DNA from: Mycolicibacterium wolinskyi
Lineage (GTDB): Bacteria; Actinomycetota; Actinomycetes; Mycobacteriales; Mycobacteriaceae
Assembly (NCBI RefSeq): GCF_002101965.1
Contig: NZ_LQQA01000006.1
Span: forward strand, 186,001 to 250,000
Length of the DNA: 64,000 bases
Direction: 5' to 3'
The position numbers were made by a program, and so were the translations under genes. Shown piece after piece: positions 35,944 to 46,081 of the stretch. Position 1 is the first letter of the stretch; every line of letters begins with the position of its first letter. Below the pieces are notes generated by a model that saw only the letters and a program-made list of their open reading frames with translations, did not search any database and was not told where the DNA came from.

Positions 35944-38391
35944 TCACGGCGGCGGAGGCGGCGCCGGTGGCGGCGGCCCGAGAACCGGCACCGTGATGGG
36001 CGGCAGACCGGGGATGTTCACGACCGTCTGGCCGATCTCGGGCGGCGGACCGCCCGGGAAGCCGACCGGAGGCGGCGGCGGTGGCGGCGCGATGCCGTTG
36101 CTCAGCTGGATCGTGACGATGGAGCCGGGGATGGTCTGCCCACTCGGGTTGGTGCCGACGACCGTGCCGTAGCGCGAGCTGCTGTTGACCATGGCGGCCT
36201 GGTCGGCTACCTGGAAGCCGGCGTCGCGCAGCCGCTGACGGGCGGCGTTCTCGTCCAGGCCCGAGACGCTGGGCACCTGCGAACCCGGTCCGCCGTCGAC
36301 GTAGCGCGGATCGGTGGGTGGCAGTGCGACCGGCCCGAAGCTGTTGGCGATCGGCTTCATCGCGGCGAACCAGGTGCGGGCCGGTTCGTTACCGCCGAAC
36401 AGTCCACCCGATCCGCACTGGCGCAGCGGGAACGAGCAGAGCTCGCTCGGTTCGGTGGAGTCGTCGTAGATGTAGTTGGCCGCGGCGTACTGGTTGGTGA
36501 AGCCGAGGAATGCCGAGGAGCGGTTGGACTCGGTGGTGCCGGTCTTGCCCGACATCGGCAGATCCCAGCCGACCGACCCGGCGGCGGCCGCCGCGGTGCC
36601 CGGACTCTGGTCGTCCTTGCTGAGCGCGTTGGCGAGCGTGTTGGCCAGCCCCTCGGGAACGGCTTGCTCGCAGGTCTCGGTCGTCACCGACACGTCGTTG
36701 CCGTTGCGGTCGACCACCTGGGCGATCGGGCTCGGCGGGCACCAGGTCCCGCCCGACGCCAGCGTCGCGGCCACATTGGACAGCTCAAGGGCATTGACCT
36801 CGATGGGCCCGAGCGTGAACGAGCCGATGTTCTGCCGTTTGACGAAATCGGCCAGGCTCTCGTTGCTCTCGGGGTCGTAGTCGCGCGCCGTTCCCGGCAG
36901 TGCGTAGGACCGCAGGCCCAGCCGCACCGCCATGTCGACCGCGCGCTGCACGCCGACCTGCGAGATGAGTTTGGCGAACGCGGTGTTCGGTGACGTCGCC
37001 AGCGCATCGGTGACGTTCATCGACCCGCGGTATCCGCCGGCGTTGCTGACGCACCAGGTCGCCGCCGGGCAGCCGGGACGGTCGCTGCTGCCCAGGCCCT
37101 TCGCCTGGAACTGGGCCGGGACGGACAGCTGGGTGTTGATGCCCATGCCCATTTCCATGGCCGCGGCGACCGTGAAGATCTTGAACACCGATCCCGCACC
37201 GTTGCCCGCGAGGGAGAACGGCTGCGGCTGCATGGTCTCGCCCGCGTCGGTGTTGAGGCCGTAGGTCCGGTTGGACGCCATCGCCAGCACGGGGTGCGAA
37301 TCCTTACCCGGTTTGACGACGCTCATGACGCTCGCGATGCCGTCGATGTCGGCAGGTGCGTACTGGTTGATCGCCGACTTGACGGTGGCCTGCACGTCGG
37401 GGTCGAGCGTCGTCCTGATGAGATAGCCGCCCTTGGCCACCTGCTCCTTGCTGATGCCGGCCCGCGCCAGATATTCGAGCGCGTAGTCGCAGAAGAACGC
37501 CCGGTCGCCTGCGGCGATGCAGCCACGGGGCAGTTCGTTGGGCTGGGGCAGGATGCCCAGCGGCTGCTCCTTGGCCGCCCGCAGCGCCTCGGCCTCCTGC
37601 GGGATGTTCTCGATCATGGTGTCCAGCACCAGGTTTCGCCGGGCCAGCGCACCGTCGGGATTGGTGTACGGGTTGAGCGCGCTCGTGGACTGCACCATGC
37701 CGGCCAGCAGCGCGGCCTGTTGCCAGTTGAGCTCGGAGGCGTTGACGCCGAAGTAGGTCTGCGCGGCGTCCTGAATGCCGTAGGAGCCGTTGCCGAACGA
37801 CACCAGGTTCAGGTAGCGGGTGAGGATCTCCGGCTTGGTGAAGGTCTTGTCGAGCGTGAGCGCCATGCGGATCTCACGCAGCTTGCGCGCCGGGGTGGTC
37901 TCGATCGCGGCGCGCCGCTCGGCGTCGGTCTGTGCGATCACCAGCAGCTGGTAGTTCTTGACGTACTGCTGCTCGAGCGTCGAACCGCCGCGGGTGTCGA
38001 GGTCGCCGCGCATGTATCCGGCCAGGCCGGTCAGGGTGCCCTGCCAGTCCACGCCGTTGTGCTCGGCAAACCGTTTGTCCTCGATCGAGACGATGGCCAA
38101 CTTCATGGTGTTGGCGATCTGCTCGCTGGGCACCTCGAACCGGCGTTGCGAATACAGCCACGCGATGGTGTTGCCCTTGGCGTCGACCATCGTCGACACC
38201 TGCGGTACCTCACCCTCGACCAGGGCCGCCGAACCGTTGGCAACCACATCGGAAGCCCGGTTGGACATCAGTCCGAATCCACCCACGACGGGGAACATCA
38301 AGGTGGCCGCGAGCACGCTGGCCAACAGGCAGCACCAAGCAAGCTTGATGACCGTGACCGCGGTTGGCGGTCGAGTCGGCGGCTCCGGCAT
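35944..38391 (-). CDS. ponA2: Bifunctional class A penicillin-binding protein with PASTA domain
   Basis: Peptidoglycan polymerase and cross-linker of 815 residues. One N-terminal transmembrane helix is followed by a GT51 domain (VSIEDKRFAEHNGVDWQG, TRGGSTLEQQYVKN). The transpeptidase domain has the active-site Ser in GSVFKIF, SPNTAF and SGKTGTT. A single PASTA unit (VPSVSGLDENAARQRLRDAG) precedes a Pro/Gly-rich tail. ATG 38391 (MPEPPTRP) is used. It is divergent from whiB4 as in M. tuberculosis Rv3682. PonA2 supports survival under stress in mycobacteria. Confidence 0.95.
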   Translation of the reverse strand: MPEPPTRPPTAVTVIKLAWCCLLASVLAATLMFPVVGGFGLMSNRASDVVANGSAALVEGEVPQVSTMVDAKGNTIAWLYSQRRFEVPSEQIANTMKLAIVSIEDKRFAEHNGVDWQGTLTGLAGYMRGDLDTRGGSTLEQQYVKNYQLLVIAQTDAERRAAIETTPARKLREIRMALTLDKTFTKPEILTRYLNLVSFGNGSYGIQDAAQTYFGVNASELNWQQAALLAGMVQSTSALNPYTNPDGALARRNLVLDTMIENIPQEAEALRAAKEQPLGILPQPNELPRGCIAAGDRAFFCDYALEYLARAGISKEQVAKGGYLIRTTLDPDVQATVKSAINQYAPADIDGIASVMSVVKPGKDSHPVLAMASNRTYGLNTDAGETMQPQPFSLAGNGAGSVFKIFTVAAAMEMGMGINTQLSVPAQFQAKGLGSSDRPGCPAATWCVSNAGGYRGSMNVTDALATSPNTAFAKLISQVGVQRAVDMAVRLGLRSYALPGTARDYDPESNESLADFVKRQNIGSFTLGPIEVNALELSNVAATLASGGTWCPPSPIAQVVDRNGNDVSVTTETCEQAVPEGLANTLANALSKDDQSPGTAAAAAGSVGWDLPMSGKTGTTESNRSSAFLGFTNQYAAANYIYDDSTEPSELCSFPLRQCGSGGLFGGNEPARTWFAAMKPIANSFGPVALPPTDPRYVDGGPGSQVPSVSGLDENAARQRLRDAGFQVADQAAMVNSSSRYGTVVGTNPSGQTIPGSIVTIQLSNGIAPPPPPPPVGFPGGPPPEIGQTVVNIPGLPPITVPVLGPPPPAPPPPP

Positions 38392-38688
38392 GGCTACAGA
38401 GTAACGAGCTTGCTGAGGCCCTTTCCCGGCGAGCGGGTCCATCGCCTTATCAGAGTTCCCGCTGGAAAACGCCGACAACGGCCAGAAGGGGCGTCAGACG
38501 GCACGGTCGTCCCAAAAAAGTCGGTCGCAAACTGTTGCGTGAATACCCTCTGACCACCTAGCTTGGACACACAGTGCGATCCAGGTAACACACCTTGTCG
38601 CAATGTGGCGTAGATCGCATCCGCGTTCTACACCGGAGGGCTCGCAGCCCGCCATCAGGGGTAGATGGCTGGAACGAAGGGATCGCTG

Positions 38689-39045
38689 GTGTCAGGTACA
38701 CGGACTGTCGCAGGCAAGATGAGCATTCCCACTCCGACCTCCAATTTGGTCCACAGCGGTGAAGCCGAAGCACGAATCGCATGGGTATCCCAGGCGCGAT
38801 GCCGACAGGCGGATCCTGATGAATTGTTCGTGCGGGGGGCCGCGCAGCGTAAGGCCGCAGTTATCTGTCGGCACTGCCCGGTGATTCTGGAGTGCGGGGC
38901 CGACGCCCTCGACAACCGCGTGGAGTTCGGAGTGTGGGGAGGCATGACCGAACGGCAACGCCGTGCGCTGCTCAAGCAACACCCCGAGGTGAGCTCGTGG
39001 GCGGACTTCTTCGCCGCCCAGCGCAAACATCGAAGCGCCGTTTGA
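38689..39045 (+). CDS. whiB4: WhiB-family iron-sulfur redox regulator
   Basis: A 118-residue 4Fe-4S protein. The four Cys are in SQARCRQADPDELF and ICRHCPVILECG, and the DNA-contact turn is GVWGGMTERQRR with basic residues near the end. GTG 38689 (VSGTRTV) has AAGGGA upstream and gives the same length I recall for Rv3681c; ATG 38665 would add eight residues. WhiB4 responds to oxygen and nitric oxide and regulates antioxidant genes. Its neighbours (ponA2, Rv3680-like ATPase) are conserved. Confidence 0.95.
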   Translation: MSGTRTVAGKMSIPTPTSNLVHSGEAEARIAWVSQARCRQADPDELFVRGAAQRKAAVICRHCPVILECGADALDNRVEFGVWGGMTERQRRALLKQHPEVSSWADFFAAQRKHRSAV

Positions 39046-39054
39046 GCGAACTGC

Positions 39055-40185
39055 TCAGGCAGGTTCTGCGACGCCGGTGATCTGATCGGCGATCGCCCGC
39101 AGCGCTTCGAGGTCCGACACGTCGAACGGCAGTGACGGCACCCCGACGATCGCCACGTGCGGGTTGGCGCCGGTGAACCGCGACAGCAATCGCACCTCGC
39201 GCTTGGCCGTCTGTGCGCGGTCGGCGTGGATGCGCAGCACCGCGGCGGGCAGCGACTCCGGATCCTCGGCCGCGAGTTCGTCGGCGGCTTCTTCGGCCTT
39301 GTCGGCGTGCAGATCGCACAGTGTCGGGTGTGTGCGGTTGAGGATCAGCCCCGCCAGCGGCATGCGCTCGGTCGACAACCGGTCGACGAAGAACGACGCC
39401 TCGCGCAACGCGTCGGGCTCGGCGGCCGAGACCACGACGAACTGGGTGCCGCGGCGCTTGAGCAATTCGTAAGTGCGGTCGGCCTTTTCCCGGAAGCCGC
39501 CGAAGGTGGCGTCGAGTGACTGCACGAAACCTGCTGCGTCAGAAAGCATTTGCGAACCCAGCACGGTGGAGAGCGCTTTCATCGCGAGCCCGACGGCGCC
39601 GGTGACGAGCCGGCCGATGCCGCGGCCGGGAGCGAGCAGCATGCGCCACAACCGGCTGTCCATGAAGCTGCCCAACCGTTTTGGGGCGTCGAGGAAGTCC
39701 AGCGCGTTGCGCGACGGCGGCGTATCGACCACCACCAGATCCCACTTGTCCTCGGCCAGCAGCTGGCCGAGCTTTTCCATCGCCATGTACTCCTGCGTGC
39801 CGGCCAGCGACGTCGCCACGGTTTGGTAGAACTGGTTCTCCAGGATGGCGTCGGCACGATCCGGGCCGGAGTACTGGACCACCATCTCGTCGAACGTGCG
39901 ACGCATGTCGAGCATCATCGCGTGCAGTTCACCGGTCACCTCGGGTGCGAGCGGAACCCGTTGCGGCGTATTGCCGAGGTCCTTGATGCCGAGTGCCTGG
40001 GCCAGCCGCTTGGCCGGGTCGATCGTGAGGACCACGACGGTGCGGCCGTACTCGGCGGCCCGCAGCGCCATCGCGGCTGCCGTGGTGGTCTTGCCGACTC
40101 CGCCTGCGCCGCAACACACTACGACGCGGTTGGCAGTGTCGGAGAGAATCGCGCCCATGTCGAGGGCCGGCGGTTTGGTGCTCAC
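39055..40185 (-). CDS. ArsA-like ATPase, subunit B of a paired system (Rv3680-like)
   Basis: A 376-residue SIMIBI ATPase of the ArsA/GET3 family. The P-loop is [14 protein letters not shown], switch II is [23 protein letters not shown] 40185 ([14 protein letters not shown]) starts two bases after the upstream partner's stop. With the Rv3679-like protein it forms the BagAB-type anion-transporting ATPase pair, reported to protect mycobacteria from toxic metabolite stress. No membrane subunit is encoded here. Confidence 0.88.
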   Translation of the reverse strand: MSTKPPALDMGAILSDTANRVVVCCGAGGVGKTTTAAAMALRAAEYGRTVVVLTIDPAKRLAQALGIKDLGNTPQRVPLAPEVTGELHAMMLDMRRTFDEMVVQYSGPDRADAILENQFYQTVATSLAGTQEYMAMEKLGQLLAEDKWDLVVVDTPPSRNALDFLDAPKRLGSFMDSRLWRMLLAPGRGIGRLVTGAVGLAMKALSTVLGSQMLSDAAGFVQSLDATFGGFREKADRTYELLKRRGTQFVVVSAAEPDALREASFFVDRLSTERMPLAGLILNRTHPTLCDLHADKAEEAADELAAEDPESLPAAVLRIHADRAQTAKREVRLLSRFTGANPHVAIVGVPSLPFDVSDLEALRAIADQITGVAEPA

Positions 40186-40187
40186 GC

Positions 40188-41225
40188 TTATCTGACCCCC
40201 TGGGCGGCAAGTTCTTCGGCGAGTTCGTACAGGCTGCCGAGGTCGACACCGTCGGTCAACGCGGGCAGTTCGAGGCGCGGTACGTCGAGCGTGTCGAGCA
40301 CTTCGGCGCTCTCGCCACGGGCGGTGATCCGCGTCGCGTGCTGGATCGCCTCGGTGAGCAGACCGGCGAAGTCGTTGTCGGACAATGTGATTCCGGATTT
40401 GGCGAGGCCGGCGCGTACAGCGTCGGCGTCCACGTCGCCTTCGGCGGCCTTGGCCAGGTCCTCGGGCGCGAGGTAGGCCGGGATGTTGCGGTTGACGATC
40501 ACACTGCCGATGGGCAGGCCGAGTTCGTTGAGCTCGTCGATGGCCTCCAGCGTCTCCTGGATCGGCAGCGCCTCGAGCAGCGTCACCAGGTGGATTGCGG
40601 TCTGCTCGGAGTGCAGCAGCTTGACGACGCCCTCGGCTTGCGAATGCACGGGCCCGCCCTTGGCGAGATCGGAGACCGCCTTGGTGACGTCGAGGAAGCG
40701 CGAGATGCGCCCGGTGGGCGGCGAATCGACGACGACCGCGTCGTAGGCGGTGCGCCCGGACTTGCCAGGCTTCGCGTCCTTGTTGCTTCTCACCACGATC
40801 TCTTTGATCTTGCCGGTGAGCAGCACGTCGCGCAGACCGGGTGCGATCGTGGTGGCGAACTCGATAGCGCCGATGCGGCGCATGGCCCGGCCCGCGAGGC
40901 CGAGGTTGTAGAACATGTCGAGGTATTCGAGGAACGCGGCCTCGATGTCGATGGCCAGTGCGTTGACCTGTCCGCCGCCCTCGGCGGTGGCGATCTTGAC
41001 TTCTTCGTAGGGCAACGGCGGCACGTCGAAAAGCTGCGCGATGCCTTGGCGTTCCTCCACTTCGACGAGCAGCACCTTGCGGCCGCCCGCGGCCAGCGCT
41101 AGAGCCAACGCCGCGGCGATCGTGGATTTGCCGGTACCGCCCTTGCCGGTCACGAAATGCAGTCGCGCCTTCGTCAGCCGCGACGGCCAGCCGACATGTT
41201 TGGCGCCGCTCTCTGTGGTAGCCAC
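40188..41225 (-). CDS. ArsA-like ATPase, subunit A of a paired system (Rv3679-like)
   Basis: A 345-residue ATPase. The P-loop is [20 protein letters not shown] near residue 25, and the switch region [20 protein letters not shown] is typical of ArsA/GET3 folds. It is the first gene of the two-gene unit and probably dimerises with the next ATPase. It is divergent from the DUF4177 gene by 47 bp. Assignment as an anion transporter subunit comes from published work on the orthologous pair, not from sequence. Confidence 0.88.
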   Translation of the reverse strand: MATTESGAKHVGWPSRLTKARLHFVTGKGGTGKSTIAAALALALAAGGRKVLLVEVEERQGIAQLFDVPPLPYEEVKIATAEGGGQVNALAIDIEAAFLEYLDMFYNLGLAGRAMRRIGAIEFATTIAPGLRDVLLTGKIKEIVVRSNKDAKPGKSGRTAYDAVVVDSPPTGRISRFLDVTKAVSDLAKGGPVHSQAEGVVKLLHSEQTAIHLVTLLEALPIQETLEAIDELNELGLPIGSVIVNRNIPAYLAPEDLAKAAEGDVDADAVRAGLAKSGITLSDNDFAGLLTEAIQHATRITARGESAEVLDTLDVPRLELPALTDGVDLGSLYELAEELAAQGVR

Positions 41226-41272
41226 CAGTGCATGCTAACCAAGCTTGCCCCGCCGACCGATAGGCTCGACCC

Positions 41273-41434
41273 ATGACCGAACCGACCCGGTGGGAATACG
41301 CCACGGTGCCGTTGTTGACCCATGCCACCAAACAGATCCTCGACCAATGGGGAGCCGACGGATGGGAGCTTGTCTCCGTGCTCCCCGGGCCGACCGGTGA
41401 GCAGCACGTCGCCTACCTGAAGCGGGCCAAGTGA
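41273..41434 (+). CDS. DUF4177 small protein, 53 aa
   Basis: ATG 41273 to TGA 41434. The product reads [20 protein letters not shown], then [18 protein letters not shown]: the DUF4177 pattern of Trp-Glu-Tyr strand, helix and GWELV strand. It corresponds to Rv3678A. Its stop overlaps the GTG of the RidA gene (GTGA), so the two are co-translated. Function unknown. Confidence 0.85.
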   Translation: MTEPTRWEYATVPLLTHATKQILDQWGADGWELVSVLPGPTGEQHVAYLKRAK

Positions 41435-41895
41435 GCGCGCCGGCATGGTCTGAGCGATTGACCGAACTCGGCATCGAACTGCCCGAGGTGGTGGCGCCCC
41501 TCGCGGCCTATGTGCCCGCGGTGCGCACCGGCAATCTCGTCTACAGCTCGGGCCAGCTGCCCATCCAGGGCGGTGAACTGCTGGCGACCGGCAAGGTCGG
41601 TGCCGAGGTGAGTCCCGAGGACGCCAAGGCGCTCGCGCGGGTCTGCGCGCTCAACGCGCTCGCCGCGGTTCATGCCCTCGTTGGCGTCGATTCCGTCGTC
41701 AAGATCGTCAAGGTGGTCGGCTTCGTCGCGTCGGCTCCCGGATTCGGCGGCCAGCCCGGCGTCATCAACGGCGCGTCCGAACTCTTCGGTGAGATCTTCG
41801 GCGAGGCAGGTGCGCATGCCCGCTCCGCGGTCGGTGTTTCCGAGCTCCCGCGTAATACGCCGGTGGAAGTCGAGATCATCGCCGAGGTCGCGTGA
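41431..41895 (+). CDS. RidA/YjgF/Rid family enamine deaminase
   Basis: A 154-residue protein. Rid-family features are LVYSSGQLPIQGG, a mid-protein FVASAPGFGGQPGVINGASE, and HARSAVGVSELPRNTPVEVE with the Arg that binds the substrate carboxylate. It is longer at the N-terminus than classical RidA, like Rv3678c. These trimeric enzymes hydrolyse reactive imines or enamines. It overlaps both neighbours by 4 bp, in a DUF4177-RidA-MBL operon. Confidence 0.87.
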   Translation: MSAPAWSERLTELGIELPEVVAPLAAYVPAVRTGNLVYSSGQLPIQGGELLATGKVGAEVSPEDAKALARVCALNALAAVHALVGVDSVVKIVKVVGFVASAPGFGGQPGVINGASELFGEIFGEAGAHARSAVGVSELPRNTPVEVEIIAEVA

Positions 41896-42692
41896 CCGCT
41901 GGGGCGGAGCTGCAGCACCCGGCCTACGGGTTGTTGAGGCCGGTCGTCGAAACAGACACGATGTCGGCCTCGGTGCTGCTGTGCAACAACCCGGGCCTGA
42001 TGACGCTGGAGGGCACCAACACCTGGGTGTTGCGTGCCCCGGCCAGCGACGAGATGGTCGTGGTCGATCCGGGCCCCGACGATGACGAGCACATCGCCCG
42101 CGTCGCCGAACTGGGCAAGATCTCGCTCGTGCTCATCAGCCACAAGCACGAGGACCACACCGGGGGCATCGACAAGATCGTCGACCGCACCGGCGCAGTG
42201 GTCCGCTCGGTCGGCAGCGGATTCCTGCGCGGGCTGGGCGGCCCGCTCACCGACGGTGAGGTGATCGAGGCCGCCGGGCTGCGGATCACCGTGATGGCCA
42301 CGCCCGGTCACACCGCCGACTCGTTGTCGTTCATCCTCGACGATGCGGTGCTGACCGCCGACACCGTGCTGGGCCGTGGCACGACCGTCATCGACTCCGA
42401 GGACGGCAGCCTGCGCGACTACCTGGATTCGCTGCACCGGCTCAAGGGTCTCGGAGCCCGCACCGTGCTGCCCGGACACGGTCCCGAACTCGACGACCTG
42501 GAGGCCGTGGCCGCGATGTATCTGGCGCATCGCGAAGAGCGGCTCGACCAGGTCCGCGGCGCGCTACGCGACCTTGGCGAGGACGCGAGCGCCCGCCAGG
42601 TCGTCGAGCACGTGTACACCGACGTCGACCAGAAACTGTGGGACGCCGCCGAGTGGAGCGTCCAAGCCCAGCTCGATTACCTGCGCGGCTGA
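41892..42692 (+). CDS. Metallo-beta-lactamase fold hydrolase
   Basis: A 266-residue protein with the metal-binding motif SHKHEDHTGG (H-x-H-x-D-H), then TPGHTADSLSFIL, TADTVLGRG and LPGHGPELDD. A C-terminal winged-helix-like tail (SARQVVEHVYTDVDQKLWDA) is as in LACTB2-type enzymes, which include RNases and thioesterases. It matches Rv3677c. It is co-translated with ridA, and a hairpin terminator lies just downstream before the convergent crp gene. Confidence 0.88.
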   Translation: MTAGAELQHPAYGLLRPVVETDTMSASVLLCNNPGLMTLEGTNTWVLRAPASDEMVVVDPGPDDDEHIARVAELGKISLVLISHKHEDHTGGIDKIVDRTGAVVRSVGSGFLRGLGGPLTDGEVIEAAGLRITVMATPGHTADSLSFILDDAVLTADTVLGRGTTVIDSEDGSLRDYLDSLHRLKGLGARTVLPGHGPELDDLEAVAAMYLAHREERLDQVRGALRDLGEDASARQVVEHVYTDVDQKLWDAAEWSVQAQLDYLRG

Positions 42693-42700
42693 CCAAACTA

Positions 42701-42732
42701 TTCAGGCCGCCAACTTTCGTCGGCGGCCTGAA
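42701..42732. terminator. Bidirectional terminator between MBL gene and crp
   Basis: TTCAGGCCGCC (42701-42711) pairs perfectly with GGCGGCCTGAA (42722-42732) around a 10-base loop, in the 61-bp gap between convergent genes. Confidence 0.75.
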
Positions 42733-42753
42733 AGTGCGCTTCGGGTAGGCGAG

Positions 42754-43428
42754 CTATCGCGCGCGCCGCGCCAACCGCTCGCTGTCGGAGATCAGCACGC
42801 TCTTGCCCTCCAGCCGGATCCAGCCGCGGTGGGCGAAGTCGGCCAGTGCCTTGTTGACGGTCTCGCGGGAGGCGCCGACGAGCTGAGCGATCTCCTCCTG
42901 CGTGAGGTCGTGCGTCACGCGCAGCGCGCCGCCCTCCTGGGTGCCGAACCGCTGTGCCAGCTGCAGCAGCTGCTTGGCGACGCGACCGGGCACGTCGGTG
43001 AAGATCAGATCGGCCAGGTTGTTGTTCGTGCGGCGCAGGCGGCGGGCGAGCACACGCAGGAGCTGTTCGGCGATCTCGGGCCGGTCGGCGATCCACGCGC
43101 GCAGCGCGTCACGGTCCATCGACACCGCGCGTACCTCGGTGATCGTGGTGGCGCTCGACGTCCGGGGGCCCGGGTCGAAGATCGACAGCTCACCGAACAT
43201 GTCCGACGGACCCATGATGGTCAGCAGGTTCTCACGGCCGTCCGGCGAGCGGCGGCCGATTTTCACCTTGCCGGAGATGATGATGTACAGCCGGTCGCCG
43301 GGCTCGCCCTCGGCGAACACGGTGTGCCCGCGCGGGAAGTCGACGGGCTGCAACTGCTTGGTCAGCGCCGATACGGCGGTGGGTTCGACTCCCTGGAAGA
43401 TTCCGGCCCTGGCCAGGATCTCGTCCAC
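42754..43428 (-). CDS. crp: cAMP receptor protein (CRP/FNR family)
   Basis: Global cAMP-responsive regulator of 224 residues, the size of Rv3676. The N-terminal cyclic-nucleotide domain contains [19 protein letters not shown] and the phosphate-binding [19 protein letters not shown]. The HTH is [23 protein letters not shown] 43428 has AGAGGGG upstream. Its promoter must lie in the 90 bp before the small membrane gene. The regulator controls carbon, respiration and resuscitation genes in mycobacteria. Confidence 0.95.
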   Translation of the reverse strand: MDEILARAGIFQGVEPTAVSALTKQLQPVDFPRGHTVFAEGEPGDRLYIIISGKVKIGRRSPDGRENLLTIMGPSDMFGELSIFDPGPRTSSATTITEVRAVSMDRDALRAWIADRPEIAEQLLRVLARRLRRTNNNLADLIFTDVPGRVAKQLLQLAQRFGTQEGGALRVTHDLTQEEIAQLVGASRETVNKALADFAHRGWIRLEGKSVLISDSERLARRAR

Positions 43429-43518
43429 GTTGCCCCTCTTAAGCTATTGGGTGGTAGTTACCTCAAACTGATAATTCCTGATCAGTCTAGAGGTATGCGG
43501 TTTTACGACTAGCTCACG

Positions 43519-43770
43519 CTACACACGATTGGCATGTCGAGTCGCCCGAAACTCCGGATTTATCGTGTGCTCGACGTACCGCAGCGTCGGCAAACGGTCA
43601 CTGTCGAGGTCTGCGGGCAAGGTTTGAACGACTGCGGGCGGCGGCTGCGGGCGCCGTTGCACACCGCGGGCAGGAGTTCGTTCGCGGGCCAGGCCGGCCT
43701 CGAGTCGGTCGAGCCCGAACGTCGCCAGCATGAGCAACCCTGGGATGAGCGCCACCAGCAACCACGACAC
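43519..43770 (-). CDS. Small membrane protein (Rv3675-like)
   Basis: An 83-residue protein with one N-terminal hydrophobic helix ([18 protein letters not shown]) and a polar, Pro/Arg-rich cytoplasmic tail. GTG 43770 is the likely start. Its position between crp and nth fits the small membrane protein Rv3675 of M. tuberculosis, which is somewhat longer. It is divergent from nth by 96 bp. Function unknown. Confidence 0.55.
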   Translation of the reverse strand: MSWLLVALIPGLLMLATFGLDRLEAGLARERTPARGVQRRPQPPPAVVQTLPADLDSDRLPTLRYVEHTINPEFRATRHANRV

Positions 43771-43866
43771 AAGGCAGTAGTAAACACGCCGGAGGTCTCA
43801 GCGGGGTCACGAATTGTCACCGGTCGGATCCGCGGTTTGTCGGCGCCGATCAGTACGCTGACATGC

Positions 43867-44640
43867 GTGACAGCGGGTGCCGCCCGAGCGGGGAAGACAG
43901 CGCGTCCCAAGAAATGGGATACCGAGACACACCTCGGCCTGGTTCGTCGTGCCCGCCGGATGAATCGTGAACTGGCCAAGGCCTTTCCGCACGTGTACTG
44001 CGAACTGGATTTCACCAACCCGCTCGAGCTCGCGGTGGCCACGATCCTGTCCGCGCAGAGTACGGACAAGCGGGTGAACCTCACGACGCCCGCGTTGTTC
44101 AAGAAGTACCGCACCGCGCTGGACTACGCGCAGGCCGATCGCACCGAGATGGAGGAGCTGATCCGGCCGACGGGCTTCTACCGGAACAAGACCACGTCGC
44201 TGATCCGGCTCGGGCAGGAACTGGTCGCCCGGTTCGACGGCGAGGTGCCGAACAATCTCGACGATCTGGTGACGCTGCCCGGCATCGGCCGCAAGACCGC
44301 CAACGTCATCTTGGGCAATGCGTTCGACATCCCGGGCATCACCGTCGACACCCATTTCGGCCGGCTGGTCCGCCGATGGCGCTGGACGGCCGAGGAAGAT
44401 CCCGTGAAAGTCGAGTTCGCGGTCGGTGAGCTCATCGAGCGCAGCGAGTGGACCCTGCTCAGCCATCGCGTGATCTTCCACGGCAGGCGCGTGTGCCACG
44501 CACGTAAACCCGCGTGCGGCATATGCGTGCTGGCCAAGGACTGCCCGTCCTACGGCACCGGCCCCACCGATCCGCCGACCGCCGCGGCGCTGGTCAGAGG
44601 CCCCGAAACCGAGCATCTGCTGGCGCTGGCCGGGTTGTGA
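43867..44640 (+). CDS. nth: Endonuclease III (DNA glycosylase/AP lyase)
   Basis: Base-excision repair enzyme for oxidised pyrimidines; 257 residues from GTG 43867. The helix-hairpin-helix [14 protein letters not shown], the catalytic Asp in [13 protein letters not shown], and the iron-sulfur cluster loop Cys in [17 protein letters not shown] are all present. No in-frame ATG lies near, and the upstream extension is not conserved-looking. The stop overlaps the GTG of the TlpA-like gene, beginning a four-gene operon. Confidence 0.95.
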   Translation: MTAGAARAGKTARPKKWDTETHLGLVRRARRMNRELAKAFPHVYCELDFTNPLELAVATILSAQSTDKRVNLTTPALFKKYRTALDYAQADRTEMEELIRPTGFYRNKTTSLIRLGQELVARFDGEVPNNLDDLVTLPGIGRKTANVILGNAFDIPGITVDTHFGRLVRRWRWTAEEDPVKVEFAVGELIERSEWTLLSHRVIFHGRRVCHARKPACGICVLAKDCPSYGTGPTDPPTAAALVRGPETEHLLALAGL

Positions 44641-45296
44641 GCGTTTCGGCCCGCTGGACAGCAGCGGTGTTGGTGGTCCTGGTGGCGCTGGGCGCGGCGT
44701 TCTGGCTCGAGCTGCGCGACGATCCGTCGGCCACGCCCGGGACCGGGCCCGCCACCGCGCGCGATCACCGCGACGCCGACACCCCCGAGGCACTCGAAGG
44801 CCCCCGCGCCCGCGCCGACCTCCCGCCCTGTCCCGGCCCGGGGACGGGTCCCGGCCCGGAGGCTTTGCGCGGGATCACGCTGGAATGCGCGGGTGACGGC
44901 AAGCCCGTCGACGTGGCCGCTGCGCTCGCCGGTCGGGCGGTCGTGCTGAATTTGTGGGCCTACTGGTGCGGGCCGTGCGCCGACGAGTTGCCCGCGATGG
45001 CCGAATACCAACGCAGAAACCCCGACGTGCTGGTCCTGACCGTGCACCAGGACGAGAACGAGACGGCCGCGTTGATCCGGCTGGCAGAACTCGGCGTGCG
45101 CCTGCCGACGGTGCAGGACGGGCGCAGGCTCGTCGCGGCCGCGCTCAAGGTGCCCAACGTCATGCCTGCGACCGTGGCCCTGCGTCCGGACGGTAGCGTT
45201 GCCGAAATCCTGCCCCGCTCGTTCGTCAGCGCCGACGAGATCGCGGCGGCGGTCGATGACAAGATTCGCCCGAGTCGACAGGAGCATGCGGGGTGA
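44637..45296 (+). CDS. TlpA/ResA-like membrane-anchored thioredoxin
   Basis: A 219-residue extracytoplasmic thiol-disulfide protein. An N-terminal anchor ([20 protein letters not shown]) is followed by a Pro/Gly-rich linker and a thioredoxin fold with the redox motif YWCGPC and the cis-Pro region NVMPATVAL. It corresponds to Rv3673c. GTG 44637 overlaps the nth stop and its own stop overlaps the Nudix gene. The partner protein is unknown. Confidence 0.87.
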   Translation: MSVSARWTAAVLVVLVALGAAFWLELRDDPSATPGTGPATARDHRDADTPEALEGPRARADLPPCPGPGTGPGPEALRGITLECAGDGKPVDVAAALAGRAVVLNLWAYWCGPCADELPAMAEYQRRNPDVLVLTVHQDENETAALIRLAELGVRLPTVQDGRRLVAAALKVPNVMPATVALRPDGSVAEILPRSFVSADEIAAAVDDKIRPSRQEHAG

Positions 45297-46081
45297 GTTC
45301 GAGGCCCGACGGGCTGCGGCCCGATGCTGCCCCGGCGTGGCTCAAGCCGCTCGTCGACAATCTCGACGGCGTGCCGCGCGCCTATCGCCGTCGGGTGCCG
45401 CCCGATGTGCTCGCGACGATAGTCGAGGCGAACAATCAGGCCGCGCAGGCCGGTGCGCGCCGCGACGCCGCCGTTCTGGTCTTGTTCTCCGGTCCGCCCG
45501 ATGCGCCGCCGGGAACGCTGCCCGACGATGCCGACCTGTTGGTCACCGTGCGGGCCTCGACACTGCGCCACCACGCCGGGCAGGCCGCCTTCCCCGGCGG
45601 GGCCACCGATCCGGAAGACACCGGGCCGGTGTCGACGGCGTTCCGGGAAGCCACCGAGGAGACCGGCATCGACACCGGACGGCTCTACCCGCTGGCCACG
45701 CTGGAGCGCATGTTCATCCCGCCGTCGGGTTTCCATGTGGTCCCGGTACTCGCGTATTCGCCCGATCCCGGCCCGGTGGCCGTCGTCGACGAATCCGAGA
45801 CAGCGGTCGTGGCACGCGTTCCGGTGCGGGCATTCGTCAATCCGGAGAATCGGCTCATGGTCTACCGCGACGCCAACACAAGCCGTTTCGCCGGGCCGGC
45901 ATTCCTGCTCAACGAGATGTTGGTGTGGGGTTTCACCGGTCAGGTCATCTCGGCAATCCTCGATGTCGCGGGCTGGGCAAAACCGTGGAACACCGACGAT
46001 GTACGTGAACTCGACGCCGCAATGGCGCTCGTCGGGCACGAGAACGGCTACGGTGAAGCCCACCGTGGAACTGGAATTTGA
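45293..46081 (+). CDS. Nudix hydrolase, CoA pyrophosphatase-like
   Basis: A 262-residue hydrolase. The Nudix box is complete: G-x5-E-x7-REATEETGID in the segment after HHAGQAAFPGGATD, which resembles the CoA diphosphatase signature upstream of the box. It corresponds to Rv3672c. It is coupled to the TlpA-like gene (GTGA) and to marP (TGATG overlap of one base). The exact substrate is inferred from the family. Confidence 0.85.
   Translation: MSSRPDGLRPDAAPAWLKPLVDNLDGVPRAYRRRVPPDVLATIVEANNQAAQAGARRDAAVLVLFSGPPDAPPGTLPDDADLLVTVRASTLRHHAGQAAFPGGATDPEDTGPVSTAFREATEETGIDTGRLYPLATLERMFIPPSGFHVVPVLAYSPDPGPVAVVDESETAVVARVPVRAFVNPENRLMVYRDANTSRFAGPAFLLNEMLVWGFTGQVISAILDVAGWAKPWNTDDVRELDAAMALVGHENGYGEAHRGTGI

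Noticed and set aside
37294..38553. Long plus-strand frame opposite ponA2
   Set aside because: Arg/Gly/Val-rich shadow of the penicillin-binding protein gene; no domain.
38665..38688. Earlier ATG start for whiB4
   Set aside because: GTG 38689 has a better ribosome site and gives the usual family length; kept as an alternative only.
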